A program made the translations under genes and the position numbers. The notes under the pieces were generated by a model. The model was not told where the DNA came from. It was given only the letters and a program-made list of their open reading frames with translations, and searched no databases. From assembly GCA_934486735.1 (NCBI GenBank), contig CAKSQL010000008.1:1-64000 (forward strand): a stretch of DNA of 64,000 nucleotides, in the 5' to 3' direction. Position 1 is the first letter of the stretch; the number at the start of each line of letters is the position of its first letter. This DNA is from an uncultured Clostridia bacterium. GTDB taxonomy: Bacteria > Bacillota > Clostridia > UBA1381. Below are positions 27,588 through 37,369 of this stretch, piece after piece.

Positions 27588-29252
27588 TTATTCTGCCATC
27601 TTATTAAAGTTGTCATATCCCTTTTGCACAAGCTCGAGATATCTGTCCACATTAAGCTTTTTGAGTCCGTCCTGGAAGCTGTCCCACTCCGCATCGACAT
27701 CCTTTTCACCGGTTATGAATCTTGAAGTGGTTTCGCTCACAAGCGACGAAATATCGGTACGCAGAGCTTCAAGCTCATCCATTTCGTCATTGCTCAAAGT
27801 AATCTGATTAAGTGTAAGTATATTTTTCGGACCCTTTCCGTCATAAGCTGTCAAAGCCTTTGCCTTTACATACTCGCCGTCCAAAACGTCTCCGTTCCAT
27901 GCCATCGTATCACTGATAGCCGATGAACGGAACGCGGGATTATACTGGAACCAATGTGAATTTTGCGTAGCTCCGTACGGAAGCTTTGCAAGGATTCTTG
28001 CCTTGAAGCCAAGGTCTCCGAAAAGTGCCGGAGTGTTTTCGTCAACTTCTTCCCAATCCTGACCCTTAACGCCGTAGCGGCAGAAGATTGACGCTTCTTC
28101 GCTCATCATGAAGTCCATAAGTCTGAATGCAGCCAGCGGATGCTTACAGAACTTTGTTATAATTCCCGAGCAGCCGACCGTGTGCGGACTCTTTAATGCA
28201 TATGCCGTACCGTCCGGACCTTTCAAAGGCGGCAGAGCAACATATTCGCCGAGTCTTTCCGAGCCTGACAGGAACAAGCTGTCCGGCGAACCCGATGCAA
28301 ATGCTCCGACAACATTGTCGTCACTGTTGCAGATACTTCTCAAAACCTCGCTGTTCTGAGTGTAGCACTGCATGTCGATAAGTCCGTCCTTAACCATTTG
28401 TGCAATAGCCTTTGTTGCCTCTTTATACTTATCCGATGTAAAGCTGAGCGATACCTTTTGATTGTCGTCAACAACATAGCCGTCCGCATAGTCATCATAG
28501 ATAAATGAGTTTCTCAAAAAGTTTATCGGTTTTTCGTTCCATCCGTCTTTACTGCCGGTGAAGCCAATCTCGTCAGCCTTGCCGTTGCCGTTCGGATCCT
28601 GCGTCTTAAAGGCTTTCATTACCTTTATAAAATCATCCAGAGTCTCGGGAACTTCAAGTCCGAGCTTGTCAAGCCATTTCTTGTTTATAAATGCCTTTCC
28701 GCCGTAAACATTTCCCTCCTGCTCGATTATATGCGGCATGAAATATCTCTTCCCGTCGGCGGTTTTCAGCCAGCCGTCAAGATTTTCAACCTTTGTATTT
28801 TTGTACACGTCCTTCATCCAATAGCCGTAGTTGTCGATATACTCCGACAAATCAAGGATTGTACCCTCCTTGCCATATTGAAGAATCGTCTTTTTGTCAA
28901 GACCGAAGCCGCACAAAATATCCGGCATTTCCGCGCCCGATGCAAGCATTACATTAACCTTGTCATAGCCGCCGCTGGCAGGATAAAGCACAAACTTCAA
29001 ATCAATATTTGTCTTTTCTTCAAGATACTTTGTAAAAGCGTTTGTGTCAAAATCCTCAACCTTTGATGTCGCTAAAATTCCGACCGTAAGCTCCTCCTTT
29101 TCTTTAACTATCGGCAGCTCGCCCGGAGCTGTCACATTTTCGTCAGGTACAACCGCGCTCGACGCCGCTTCCTGAGTGTTGTTTTTTCCGCATGATGCCA
29201 GCATTGTAACAGCCATAACCGCCGCCAGCGCCGCTGATACTCTCCTTTTCAT
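27588..29252 (-). CDS. Sugar ABC transporter solute-binding lipoprotein (LplA/YtcQ type)
   Basis: A 554-residue lipoprotein of the long extracellular solute-binding family used with LplB/LplC permeases. A lipoprotein signal peptide has the lipobox LASC (Cys about residue 21). Central motifs include AFKTQDPNGNGKADEIGFTG, a calcium-loop-like sequence (D-x-N-x-N-x-x-D-E) frequent in this family. By position it should capture oligosaccharides released by the adjacent xylanases; the exact ligand is unproven. The ATG at 29252 has AAAGGAGA 8 nt upstream; the frame from 29270 is rejected. Confidence 0.93.
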   Translation of the reverse strand: MKRRVSAALAAVMAVTMLASCGKNNTQEAASSAVVPDENVTAPGELPIVKEKEELTVGILATSKVEDFDTNAFTKYLEEKTNIDLKFVLYPASGGYDKVNVMLASGAEMPDILCGFGLDKKTILQYGKEGTILDLSEYIDNYGYWMKDVYKNTKVENLDGWLKTADGKRYFMPHIIEQEGNVYGGKAFINKKWLDKLGLEVPETLDDFIKVMKAFKTQDPNGNGKADEIGFTGSKDGWNEKPINFLRNSFIYDDYADGYVVDDNQKVSLSFTSDKYKEATKAIAQMVKDGLIDMQCYTQNSEVLRSICNSDDNVVGAFASGSPDSLFLSGSERLGEYVALPPLKGPDGTAYALKSPHTVGCSGIITKFCKHPLAAFRLMDFMMSEEASIFCRYGVKGQDWEEVDENTPALFGDLGFKARILAKLPYGATQNSHWFQYNPAFRSSAISDTMAWNGDVLDGEYVKAKALTAYDGKGPKNILTLNQITLSNDEMDELEALRTDISSLVSETTSRFITGEKDVDAEWDSFQDGLKKLNVDRYLELVQKGYDNFNKMAE

Positions 29253-29283
29253 ATTTTGGTCTCCTTTCACAAACCCATATTTT

Positions 29284-30357
29284 TTATTTATTCACAAATA
29301 CTGCGCCCTGAATATTATCGAATGCCACCTCTGCGCCCAAAAGCTCGGAAACGAACCTTAACGGAACCATGAGTCTGTCATTCTTAATCTGCAGCGGCAC
29401 ATCCGAAACAACCGTCTCGCCGTTTACCGATATTTCATTGCTGCCGATCGGCATTATGATAAGCTTTTTGTTGCCTATAACATATGCCGCTCTTTCGTCC
29501 GCATTGTAGGTAACGCCTGCGCCGAGAGCCTCGAATATCGCACGCATCGGCACAATTGTTCTGTCATTTTCGATAATCGGGTCAATACCCTCGGTGTTGA
29601 GCTCCTTTGCATTTACCGAGACCTTAACCGGCGATACTCCGTCCCATTTCGGATAATAGTCACCCAAATCCAGTCTGAGCGCTCCGAAATCGTCTGTGTA
29701 CTGCCAGTTATTTTCTCTCTCGCTCCACCAGCCTGCGCAAAATGTTCTCTGACCGTTGCTGTCGCCATCGTTTACCTGAATATCAAAGCCGATAATTGTA
29801 TCCTTTGCAGGAACAATCTGCAGCCAGGGAGCTTTCAGCTCCACATAATATTTTCCTTTTGCGTCCTCGCGGCGCGCAACACCTTCAAACTTTGTCGGTG
29901 CATTCAAGCCCTGCGAATGCTTTCCCTCGATTGTGACACGATACTGAGCGTCGTTATCGTCGGGAGTACGATTTCTCGACAAATCCTCGTCTATAAAAAC
30001 CTCGAAGCCGTCCGACATATACTGATCCTTTCCCACGCACGCCGGGGTTTCCTCGTCAATCTCTGCAAAGACATAAAGCCCGGTATTGTCCCAGCACATC
30101 CATGCATATCCGCGTGAACCGTCCGGCGCAGTACAGTTTACTTTTATGGTTGTACCCGAATATATCTTTGATTCCTCGCTGTAGCAATCGTCCTTTATAC
30201 CGTCGAGCACCGGTGTGCCGTAATACGCAACCGGCATTTTCTCAACAGGTATAGGAAGATTTGCTGTCTTGTCCTCCCCGGCGTCCGCCGCCAGTGCGCC
30301 AATCGGCGCACCGGCAAGCATAAGACAGCCGAGCAGAATACTGATGATTTTTTTCAT
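29284..30357 (-). CDS. Secreted CBM9-like protein with copper-amine-oxidase-like stalk domain
   Basis: A 357-residue secreted protein with a signal peptide (1-23). A CBM9/DOMON-like sugar-binding module (about 38-235) contains TPVLDGIKDDCY, AWMCWDNTGLYVFAEI and DGFEVFIDED. Two copper-amine-oxidase N-domain-like repeats follow (about 245-357; NDRTIVPMRAIFEALGAGV and NDRLMVPLRFVSELLGAEV). Those repeats are a common surface/stalk domain in Firmicutes and imply no oxidase activity. There is no catalytic domain; CBM9 in xylanases binds reducing ends of xylan or cellulose, so it is probably a surface or extracellular glycan-binding protein. Confidence 0.85.
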   Translation of the reverse strand: MKKIISILLGCLMLAGAPIGALAADAGEDKTANLPIPVEKMPVAYYGTPVLDGIKDDCYSEESKIYSGTTIKVNCTAPDGSRGYAWMCWDNTGLYVFAEIDEETPACVGKDQYMSDGFEVFIDEDLSRNRTPDDNDAQYRVTIEGKHSQGLNAPTKFEGVARREDAKGKYYVELKAPWLQIVPAKDTIIGFDIQVNDGDSNGQRTFCAGWWSERENNWQYTDDFGALRLDLGDYYPKWDGVSPVKVSVNAKELNTEGIDPIIENDRTIVPMRAIFEALGAGVTYNADERAAYVIGNKKLIIMPIGSNEISVNGETVVSDVPLQIKNDRLMVPLRFVSELLGAEVAFDNIQGAVFVNK

Positions 30358-30375
30358 GCTCTTGCTCCTTATTTT

Positions 30376-32238
30376 TTAGTCCTCCAAAATTACCGAACCC
30401 TGTCCGTACTTAATAACATTATGAAGCGGATTTTGTGTGCCGCTTATCCATGTAAAGATTTTGAAATAAGGCACGCTGCCCTCGTTTGTGATTCCGCCCT
30501 CGGGTACATTCATGATGATTGTCTTTTTACCCAAAACGTTGTCAGCACTTGCTGTTCCGATTGCGTAAAGCTTCTTTGTTCCCTCAGTATCGAGTGCGTC
30601 AAACGCTCCCGATGCTGCAAAAATATTCTTTGCTTCCGGCCCGTAAACAACAGCTGTATCTACAAGCTGATGGTCTGCTTCTACCGAGCTGTCCGCTGCC
30701 ATTGTGAAGCTGATATCGTCAAAATATGTGCGTGCGTCATTGTTATAAAATTCTCCGTCATACGGCGACCAGATACCCCATACTCTGCCTGTCAGAAGTG
30801 CCAGTGTTGCATAGCCTTCTTCATCAAAACAAGCGTCTGTGAGCGAAATGTTACATGTGATTGTCGACCACCATGAGCTGATTCTCTGAAGCTCTGTCGA
30901 AACTGCCGCATCGCTTATTGCGTCTGTCGGCTGAGTTCTGTTGTCTATAAGCTTTTTCCCGCTATACACCGCTGCCCAGAGTCTTTCCGCAATACTTGTT
31001 ACATCTCCCGGTGCTGTGACTGTGAATTTCAAAGTATAGTCTCCTGTCGGGAACTGAGCCTTGTTGATATAATACTTGATTCCTGCAACATGGTCGTTGT
31101 CTCTCTTGTTTATACCGATACATTTTGTGCTGTCCTGTGCGGGATTTCCGCTGATGTTCGAAATACTGTTCTTTTTAGCGGCTGCATCTACCGTTGCTAC
31201 GTCGTCATTTGTCAGATATCTTGCAGCATCGCTATCGTTTGTTCTGAGCCAGCCGTCTGAGTCGTCCTCAAAATTCCATGCGCCGCCGACCGCATATTGA
31301 TTATTGACGATTTCACTGACTTCGCTGCCCTCATCGTCAACAGGAACGAGCTTGATATTGTCTAAGAACAGCTTTGTTCCTGCGGCAGGATATGCACCCA
31401 AACCGTCGTCAAATTTTGCAGCGCCGACATAAAGAATTACCTCGCCATTCTCATAATCGGACGTCTTTGCAAAAATCGGAGTCTCCGACTCAAAATGCTG
31501 CCATGTTTCGTCAACAATTTCCCCGATTTTTCTTGCATTTTCCGGAGATTTTTCATTATTTGCCTTAGGATGCGCGTCAAATGCATACGGATCACTGTTA
31601 GAACCGCCTCTTTCTATTGACGTTTCCTCTCTTGCCGATGGTGTTCCGAAGCCTGCATACAAGAACAATTTGTCTACATTGCCGCTGGCGTATCTCGGAA
31701 GTGAAGCATATGCATCGCAGGAGAACTTATATTTCTGTCCCGGGATTATCTTTGTGTCCTGAAGCTTTATACAGCTGCCGACAACTCTTACCGGCTTACC
31801 GTTGGATGAGAGAGCTGCCAAAACAGATGTTCCCTTGCCTGTTTTTTCTTCATCGGTAAATACCTTTTTGTTTTCATCCTTAAGACCATTCGGGTACAAA
31901 TCCAAAGCCCTGTTCCAGCCGGCATCGCTTTCCGTCTTTGCATAAATGTTGTCGATCCCGGTGATTAATGACGGAAATGAAAAATCCGCATTTGACGGCT
32001 GCATTGCAGACCAGCCGCCGCTTTCGATTTCATCGTTGAATTTGCCCCAGTATGTTGCCTCGCCCCGTGCGCTCCAGTCGTGTTTTACAACCGGGGGCGG
32101 CGCAGCCTGGCTTGCATCTTCAAAATCCCACAAAAGTGTTCCCGTTGCATTGTCCACCGGCGATGCCGCAAAAGCCGCAAACGGTGCTGCCATCGATGCG
32201 GCAATTGCAGCCGCGCATAATATCGCAATTTTTTTCAT
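30376..32238 (-). CDS. Secreted multimodular glycan-binding-like protein
   Basis: A 620-residue secreted protein, no catalytic domain recognised. A signal peptide (1-24) precedes module 1 (about 30-302), a beta-sandwich-like module shared with the neighbouring xylanase and the 585-residue protein (LFLYAGFGTPS, then YENGEVILYVG and LFLDNIKLVP). Module 2 (about 310-520; WNFEDDSDGW, CIGINKRDND, SSWWSTITCNISL, ARTYFDDISF) and module 3 (about 530-620, ending PYFKIFTWISGTQNPLHNVI) both have counterparts in the giant xylanase. It therefore looks like that xylanase's binding modules without the enzyme. A GAGGAGG site precedes the ATG. Confidence 0.75.
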   Translation of the reverse strand: MKKIAILCAAAIAASMAAPFAAFAASPVDNATGTLLWDFEDASQAAPPPVVKHDWSARGEATYWGKFNDEIESGGWSAMQPSNADFSFPSLITGIDNIYAKTESDAGWNRALDLYPNGLKDENKKVFTDEEKTGKGTSVLAALSSNGKPVRVVGSCIKLQDTKIIPGQKYKFSCDAYASLPRYASGNVDKLFLYAGFGTPSAREETSIERGGSNSDPYAFDAHPKANNEKSPENARKIGEIVDETWQHFESETPIFAKTSDYENGEVILYVGAAKFDDGLGAYPAAGTKLFLDNIKLVPVDDEGSEVSEIVNNQYAVGGAWNFEDDSDGWLRTNDSDAARYLTNDDVATVDAAAKKNSISNISGNPAQDSTKCIGINKRDNDHVAGIKYYINKAQFPTGDYTLKFTVTAPGDVTSIAERLWAAVYSGKKLIDNRTQPTDAISDAAVSTELQRISSWWSTITCNISLTDACFDEEGYATLALLTGRVWGIWSPYDGEFYNNDARTYFDDISFTMAADSSVEADHQLVDTAVVYGPEAKNIFAASGAFDALDTEGTKKLYAIGTASADNVLGKKTIIMNVPEGGITNEGSVPYFKIFTWISGTQNPLHNVIKYGQGSVILED

Positions 32239-32302
32239 AATTCTTTTCCTCCTCTAAATTTAAAATAAAAGCTTATATTATTCAAATTATCTTCCCGGTT
32301 TT

Positions 32303-32362
32303 GAAAAGCGGAAAATTGTCTCTTTCCTCCCCTCCTCGGATTGTTCCGATTCTCCGCTTTTC
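32303..32362 (-). promoter_or_regulatory. Compound stem-loop between giant xylanase and the 620-residue gene
   Basis: Outer 10-bp stem GAAAAGCGGA (32303-32312) / TCCGCTTTTC (32353-32362) enclosing an inner perfect stem TCGGA/TCCGA (32336-32340, 32345-32349). It lies about 16 nt beyond the xylanase stop. No T run follows. Probably an mRNA end-protecting or attenuating structure; the rest of the 140-nt gap is A/T-rich leader. Confidence 0.5.
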
Positions 32363-32378
32363 ATTTGGGACAGTATAA

Positions 32379-35300
32379 TTAATGAATACTTATATCGTCA
32401 AAGCACAGATATGTTTTCTTATTTGTTTTTATTCCGCCCGGCATGCACAAATACAATGACGTGTATCCGTCCTCAAAATCCGATGCCTTGGGCGTTATCT
32501 GCACGCTATACTCCGTCCACTCGGTCGCTGTATTGCCGCAGTTGATACCATTCAGCAGGAACGCCGCCGCGCTGTCATCGCCTTTTATCAGCGTGCTCGG
32601 CTTTGTAAACGCTGCATAAATCGGACGTCCCGCTTCACCTGCCGGATTGCTGCCTTCAAACTTTGTCTTAAAGGTGAGCGTATACGTCTTGCCCGGCTTG
32701 TAAAGCTCGCCGCTTAACTTAATTCTGATGCCCTCGTTATCGGACTCTCTCCAGCGGCGTACACATCTCATATATCCTCCGCCCTCGCCGTCGTCCAGGA
32801 TAATCGGCTGAACATCATACTGTTCCGGTACACTTCGTGTCCACGAACCCATATTAAAGCTGAAAGTTATATCGCTTTCATAGTCAAAATGCCATTCGGT
32901 TTTGCCGAACAAAAGCTTTGCCTCAGGATAGCGTTCGTAAAATTCTTCCTCACTGCTTGCTATCGCCCAGAACATCGGTTTCGGATTGAAGTTTCTGTCG
33001 AAAAGTCCCGGATAATCAGTCTTAAAGGTATTGAGGAATGCATATCTGTCTGTGAATGTCCAGAACGTCACACGCTCGATATCGTCAGAAAATTCCTTGA
33101 ATACCTCGAACATGTCGCGCAGCAATATCGCCTGTTCAAACTCACGCATTTTTGTGATACCTTTTTCGAACTTTTTCTGAGAAGCTTCGTTAGGCTCAAA
33201 GCTGTGTGCCTGGAAGTCTACCTCCGAGATGTCGAGTCCGAGACCGGTTGCTGTGTACATTTCAATCGATTCGCGCACATACGACGGATCCATATCCGGC
33301 GTAAGATGAGTCTGAAGTCCGATTTTGTCAACCAGCTTTTGTCCGCCGGCAACATTGTTCGGCGCGTTCATGTCGCTCAAAATTTGCAGGAATGCCGCTC
33401 TTTTTGTTGACTGGTCCTCAAAATCGTTTAATCTCAGCTCGGTATCCGGATTCACATCGCGTGCATATTTGTACATCCACTGCGCATAGTCCGGACCGAT
33501 AACCTTGTAAAAGTCAACGCTTGTCACTCCGTCCGAGGTCACGCGATATGCTCCGCAGCCGTTGGGGTCGATCCAGTTTGCCGAAATTTCATTTGCGATA
33601 TCCCAAACGGCGATACGCCAGTTTTTGTAATCGTCATAAGGAATCAGCGAACCATCATCAAGATAATAGTTTTCCGCCTCTCCCTTTCCGTCGAAATGGT
33701 TCAGCATAAACTCGATATCGTCCTTTATTATCTTCAGCATGCCGTCTCTGTCGAGCAGATTTCCGTTTTCATCCGAAAAATTCTTTACTTCTGAGCTGTG
33801 TCCCCAAAGTGTGTGACCCGCTATATCGGTAAGCCCGTTTTTGTAGCAGAAGTACATCATTCTGTTCGCGGTGTCCATGCAATACGGCTGATCAAAGCCG
33901 TTGCGGCGAATCCAGCCCTTTTTGAAAGCTCCGTCCGAAACTGTCGTGTTGAAGTTCTTCCAGAAAAGTCTTGCATAGGGACTTGTGTTGTTGTCTCCGC
34001 ACATCTGATTTCCGTTGCACGCACCAAGCTTGAAATAATCCTTATATACATCCTTTAATGCAGGAGTGTCCTTGTTAACGTCCCAGTCGGCTTGATTTGT
34101 ACTCTGCTCATACGGAGTTGATGAAAGTCCGTCCAGTATATACCCTGCATAATTGCCGGTATCGGAGTCGTCCTTTCTGTAGCCCTCGCCGTCGGTTGTG
34201 ACAACAAAATCGTCAACATAGAACGATGTTTTGCTTATCTCGGACAGATTCAGAACTATCTTGCTGTAGTCAGATGCATTATATTGCGAAAGGTCAATGC
34301 TCTGCGATATTTTCGCCCAATTCTTGCCGCCCTTAACTCTTGTGATTCCCAGATTCTTCTTGATTGCGGACGCGCTCTCATCACTCGGAGTAAGCGTTAC
34401 CGCCGCAAGATATGTCTTGATTGTTGCGTCGGGCACGCTCTCGTCACTTCTCACATATGCATTTAGCGTCACCTTTTTGCCTGCAAGCTTTAAGGAATCT
34501 ATCTGGATTCCGCTTGTTGCCGCCGTACGGTTATATATGTACAGGCTCTTGCGTCCGCCTATCGCATAGCCGTTTACAAAAGAGTACTCTGCACCGTCCG
34601 AAATCTCAACATATGGCAGTATCTCATGCTCAAAGCCTGCCTGATATACCATTCCCGACGCCGTGATTGTCTCGGTCGGGTACGCCGTCAGTCTGTCGAA
34701 CGCTGTTTTGTCATATTCTCCGAGAGTTGAAATTATGTGATTTTTCTCATCTCTTGCCGAGATTTTTACAGTGTAATCGCTGTCGGCAGGAACGGATATT
34801 TCAAAGCTTGTTCCTATTCCCTCGTCGTACACGCTGCCGGAATTGTTATAAACAGCTGCGACAAGTGTTTTTCCGTCATTTGCTGCAAGCCTTGCCGTCC
34901 GCTTGCCGTTCGGATATTCTGACGGAGCTTCAAGCTCGTTATATCTGTTCTTGCTTGTGTCTGTCCATGCGCTTTCCCAATCACATTCAAGCTCGCCGTC
35001 GCGGTACACCTCCGCAGCGCTTATTTCATTGCAGAGCGGAGTGAGATTTCCTTTTGTCCACATATAAAGCTTCAAACTCGGCGACTCTGTGCCCATTGGA
35101 ATTTCATTTGTAAATGCCGAATGATTTACTCCCGAGAATTTTCCCTTGTCCGCACTGACCGACTTTAAAGTGTTGCCGTCTTTCAATGCCGCGATTGTCA
35201 TTCCGCCTGCCAGCTCATAGTCGAATATGCTTGTTACATATCCCGATACGCTCTTTCCGCTTTTAAGCTCCGGCCGGTTCTGCGCTGTGAACGAAATCTC

Positions 35301-37274
35301 GTCCAGATACAGGCGCTCGCCCAAATCCATCTGTCCCGGTCCGGTATAAATCACAAGTGTGCAATATCCGTTTTCGAAGTACGAATCCAAAAGCTTTATA
35401 TCGGCAGAATATGCACTCCAGAACGTTCCGAGTTCGCCGAGGTCTATGTCGCATAACGCATTGCTCAAAGCTGTCCGCGCCGCGCTTTCCGATGCCGCGT
35501 CTATATCGGCATCCCCTGCAAATATCGCCGCATGCAGATTGTAGACACTTGTCGTTGCTCCGGCTCTTGCCTTAAGTCGGTAAATCCCATCATCAAGCTC
35601 GTTTCTTGCAAGCAATACCTTTGTGCCGAGAACATAATCGTCGCCCGAAATATTTTCACCGACAATGCATTTTTCGCTTAAAACCGCGCCGGTATATCCA
35701 TGATCGTTTTCCGCCGCTTTGTACATTTGAACGTTTTTGGTTTCAATCGCCGACAAACTTTCTCCGCCGAGGGTCTGCCAGCTGTCCGCGTCCTTTTCAA
35801 AGCTCCAGTATTTGCCGAATTGAGTTTTTGTAACAATCGGCTTGCCTGCAGTCGGGGTGTTTGGCTTTAAAACGATGTTGTCAATATAAATCTTCTCGCC
35901 TCCGCCCACACCGTCCGAGTAAGTATTTACTCCGGCAAGATACAAAATCGTTCTGCCGTCCTCAAAATATTCCGGCTTCGGAGTAAGAGTTATCGACATA
36001 TGCGACCAATCGCTGTTTGTGATGCCTTTCTTTTCCCCGTTGATTGTCGCCTGTGTGAACGAATCGTTGTGCAGCCAAGCCGTAGCCTCGCTTGCACTCA
36101 GGTGCGTGGAAACCGTTCTTTCGCTCGGCTTTGAAAAGCCTGCATACATAGAACGCTCCCACGAATATGAATAATATGCGTCAAATTCAAGCGTATAGTT
36201 TCTGTTCGGAACAAGCTGCTCATCGGTCAGCGAGATTGCCATTCCCAGAGACCGACGCTTGTTCCATTCGTTTGTCATCGAAAGTCCGACGCAATACTTG
36301 CCGCCGTCTGCCGGCTGCTTTGCAAGAGTGCTTGAATCCGTTATCACCGGCATCATCTTGCTTGTAATCTCTGTATCGTTCCATGAGCCTGCCTCTCTTG
36401 CCCATGCTCCCGACAAAAATGCCTGCTTTTCCTGCTCCTCCGACATCGATGTCGTGTAATATGCCACATCGGAGTTCTGTTCAAAATTCCATTCAAGCTC
36501 GGATTGGAGCTCGCCCGAGACAGTGTCATCCTCCGGAGTGAGGGTCACGTTGTCAATATACAACTTTTCATCGCCGTCAACGCCGCCCGTTGCTCCAAGG
36601 TGCGCGCCGCCGAGATAGAAAATTATCTTACCGTCCTCAAAGTCCGCCGCATCCGGAGTTATTTTGATTGTCGCATGCGCCCAACCCTCGTTGGTTATGC
36701 CCACCTTTCCGTTGTCAAGCTTTGCAAGCTTTGCCGAACCGTTAAACAGCCACAAGCTATCGTTTGTATCGGCTGAATTTGTGGAGGTTGTTCTCTCACT
36801 CGGCTTTGAAAAGCCTGTATAGATATATCTTTCCCAGCTGTAAAAGCCGAGGACATCAAATTCAAGGGTGTACTCCTTATTCGGAATAAGTTCCTTGTCG
36901 GAAAGTGTAATCGCCATTGCAAGCGAACGGCGCTTGCTCCATTCGTTTGTCATTTGCAGCATGGCGCAATAGCTGCCGCCGTTTGAGAGTGTTTTTCCAA
37001 CAGTGTCAAAGTCGGTCTTTACAGGCTTCATAAGAGTTTTAATCTCGGTCGTGTTCCACGAGCCTGCCTCTCTTGACCATACTCCTGTTTGAAATTCGGC
37101 TCTTTCTTCTTCCTCGGTAAGCGTTGCTTTCGATGCAAAATCCGAATCTGTTTCGAACGTCCATTTTAAAACTCCGTCGTCAATTGTCTTTGCACTCGAC
37201 AGCGATATCGGCAGCACAGACACGGCGATCGACAGTGCCGCAATTGCGCTTACCGCTCTTTTGATTATTTTCAC
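32379..37274 (-). CDS. Giant multimodular GH10 endo-1,4-beta-xylanase
   Basis: About 1631 residues, secreted. A signal peptide is followed by two tandem copies of a beta-sandwich-like module (about 35-242 and 250-462; YTGFSKPS/YAGFSKPS then FEDG), a second module type (about 486-660), a small third module (about 665-750, KLYMWTKGNLTPLCN), a CBM22/CBM4-like module (about 840-1035), then GH10 (about 1070-1445). The acid/base Glu is about residue 1229 in WDIANEIS, the nucleophile about 1351 in ISEVDFQAH. A fifth-type C-terminal copy of the first module (YAAFTKPS, DFEDG) ends the protein. There is no SLH domain, so it is released or held by other means. The start is GTG at 37274, 6 nt after GAGGTG; the ATG at 37319 has no usable site. 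Confidence 0.9.
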   Translation of the reverse strand: MKIIKRAVSAIAALSIAVSVLPISLSSAKTIDDGVLKWTFETDSDFASKATLTEEEERAEFQTGVWSREAGSWNTTEIKTLMKPVKTDFDTVGKTLSNGGSYCAMLQMTNEWSKRRSLAMAITLSDKELIPNKEYTLEFDVLGFYSWERYIYTGFSKPSERTTSTNSADTNDSLWLFNGSAKLAKLDNGKVGITNEGWAHATIKITPDAADFEDGKIIFYLGGAHLGATGGVDGDEKLYIDNVTLTPEDDTVSGELQSELEWNFEQNSDVAYYTTSMSEEQEKQAFLSGAWAREAGSWNDTEITSKMMPVITDSSTLAKQPADGGKYCVGLSMTNEWNKRRSLGMAISLTDEQLVPNRNYTLEFDAYYSYSWERSMYAGFSKPSERTVSTHLSASEATAWLHNDSFTQATINGEKKGITNSDWSHMSITLTPKPEYFEDGRTILYLAGVNTYSDGVGGGEKIYIDNIVLKPNTPTAGKPIVTKTQFGKYWSFEKDADSWQTLGGESLSAIETKNVQMYKAAENDHGYTGAVLSEKCIVGENISGDDYVLGTKVLLARNELDDGIYRLKARAGATTSVYNLHAAIFAGDADIDAASESAARTALSNALCDIDLGELGTFWSAYSADIKLLDSYFENGYCTLVIYTGPGQMDLGERLYLDEISFTAQNRPELKSGKSVSGYVTSIFDYELAGGMTIAALKDGNTLKSVSADKGKFSGVNHSAFTNEIPMGTESPSLKLYMWTKGNLTPLCNEISAAEVYRDGELECDWESAWTDTSKNRYNELEAPSEYPNGKRTARLAANDGKTLVAAVYNNSGSVYDEGIGTSFEISVPADSDYTVKISARDEKNHIISTLGEYDKTAFDRLTAYPTETITASGMVYQAGFEHEILPYVEISDGAEYSFVNGYAIGGRKSLYIYNRTAATSGIQIDSLKLAGKKVTLNAYVRSDESVPDATIKTYLAAVTLTPSDESASAIKKNLGITRVKGGKNWAKISQSIDLSQYNASDYSKIVLNLSEISKTSFYVDDFVVTTDGEGYRKDDSDTGNYAGYILDGLSSTPYEQSTNQADWDVNKDTPALKDVYKDYFKLGACNGNQMCGDNNTSPYARLFWKNFNTTVSDGAFKKGWIRRNGFDQPYCMDTANRMMYFCYKNGLTDIAGHTLWGHSSEVKNFSDENGNLLDRDGMLKIIKDDIEFMLNHFDGKGEAENYYLDDGSLIPYDDYKNWRIAVWDIANEISANWIDPNGCGAYRVTSDGVTSVDFYKVIGPDYAQWMYKYARDVNPDTELRLNDFEDQSTKRAAFLQILSDMNAPNNVAGGQKLVDKIGLQTHLTPDMDPSYVRESIEMYTATGLGLDISEVDFQAHSFEPNEASQKKFEKGITKMREFEQAILLRDMFEVFKEFSDDIERVTFWTFTDRYAFLNTFKTDYPGLFDRNFNPKPMFWAIASSEEEFYERYPEAKLLFGKTEWHFDYESDITFSFNMGSWTRSVPEQYDVQPIILDDGEGGGYMRCVRRWRESDNEGIRIKLSGELYKPGKTYTLTFKTKFEGSNPAGEAGRPIYAAFTKPSTLIKGDDSAAAFLLNGINCGNTATEWTEYSVQITPKASDFEDGYTSLYLCMPGGIKTNKKTYLCFDDISIH

Positions 37275-37300
37275 GCATTTCACCTCTTTTTTGGCGTTCG

Positions 37301-37322
37301 GGAATGAGTTTTGGCTCATTCC
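37301..37322 (-). promoter_or_regulatory. Stem-loop upstream of the giant xylanase start
   Basis: Perfect 8-bp stem GGAATGAG (37301-37308) / CTCATTCC (37315-37322), 6-nt loop, between the stop of the 585-residue gene and the xylanase GTG. No T run on the minus strand. Role unknown (mRNA stability or translation control). Confidence 0.5.
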
Positions 37323-37331
37323 CTGTTATTT

Positions 37332-37369
37332 ATCAATCGAGAACTTTTTTATCAATCGAGAACTTTTTT
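37332..37369. repeat. 19-bp tandem duplication across a stop codon
   Basis: Two adjacent perfect copies of ATCAATCGAGAACTTTTTT (37332-37350 and 37351-37369). The second copy holds the last codons and stop of the 585-residue gene; the first copy is a non-coding echo just past the stop. Confidence 0.9.

Noticed and set aside
29600..30357. Copper amine oxidase enzyme
   Set aside because: Only the small N-terminal-type stalk domain is present (also in the 872-residue xylanase); the catalytic domain with the topaquinone Tyr is absent.
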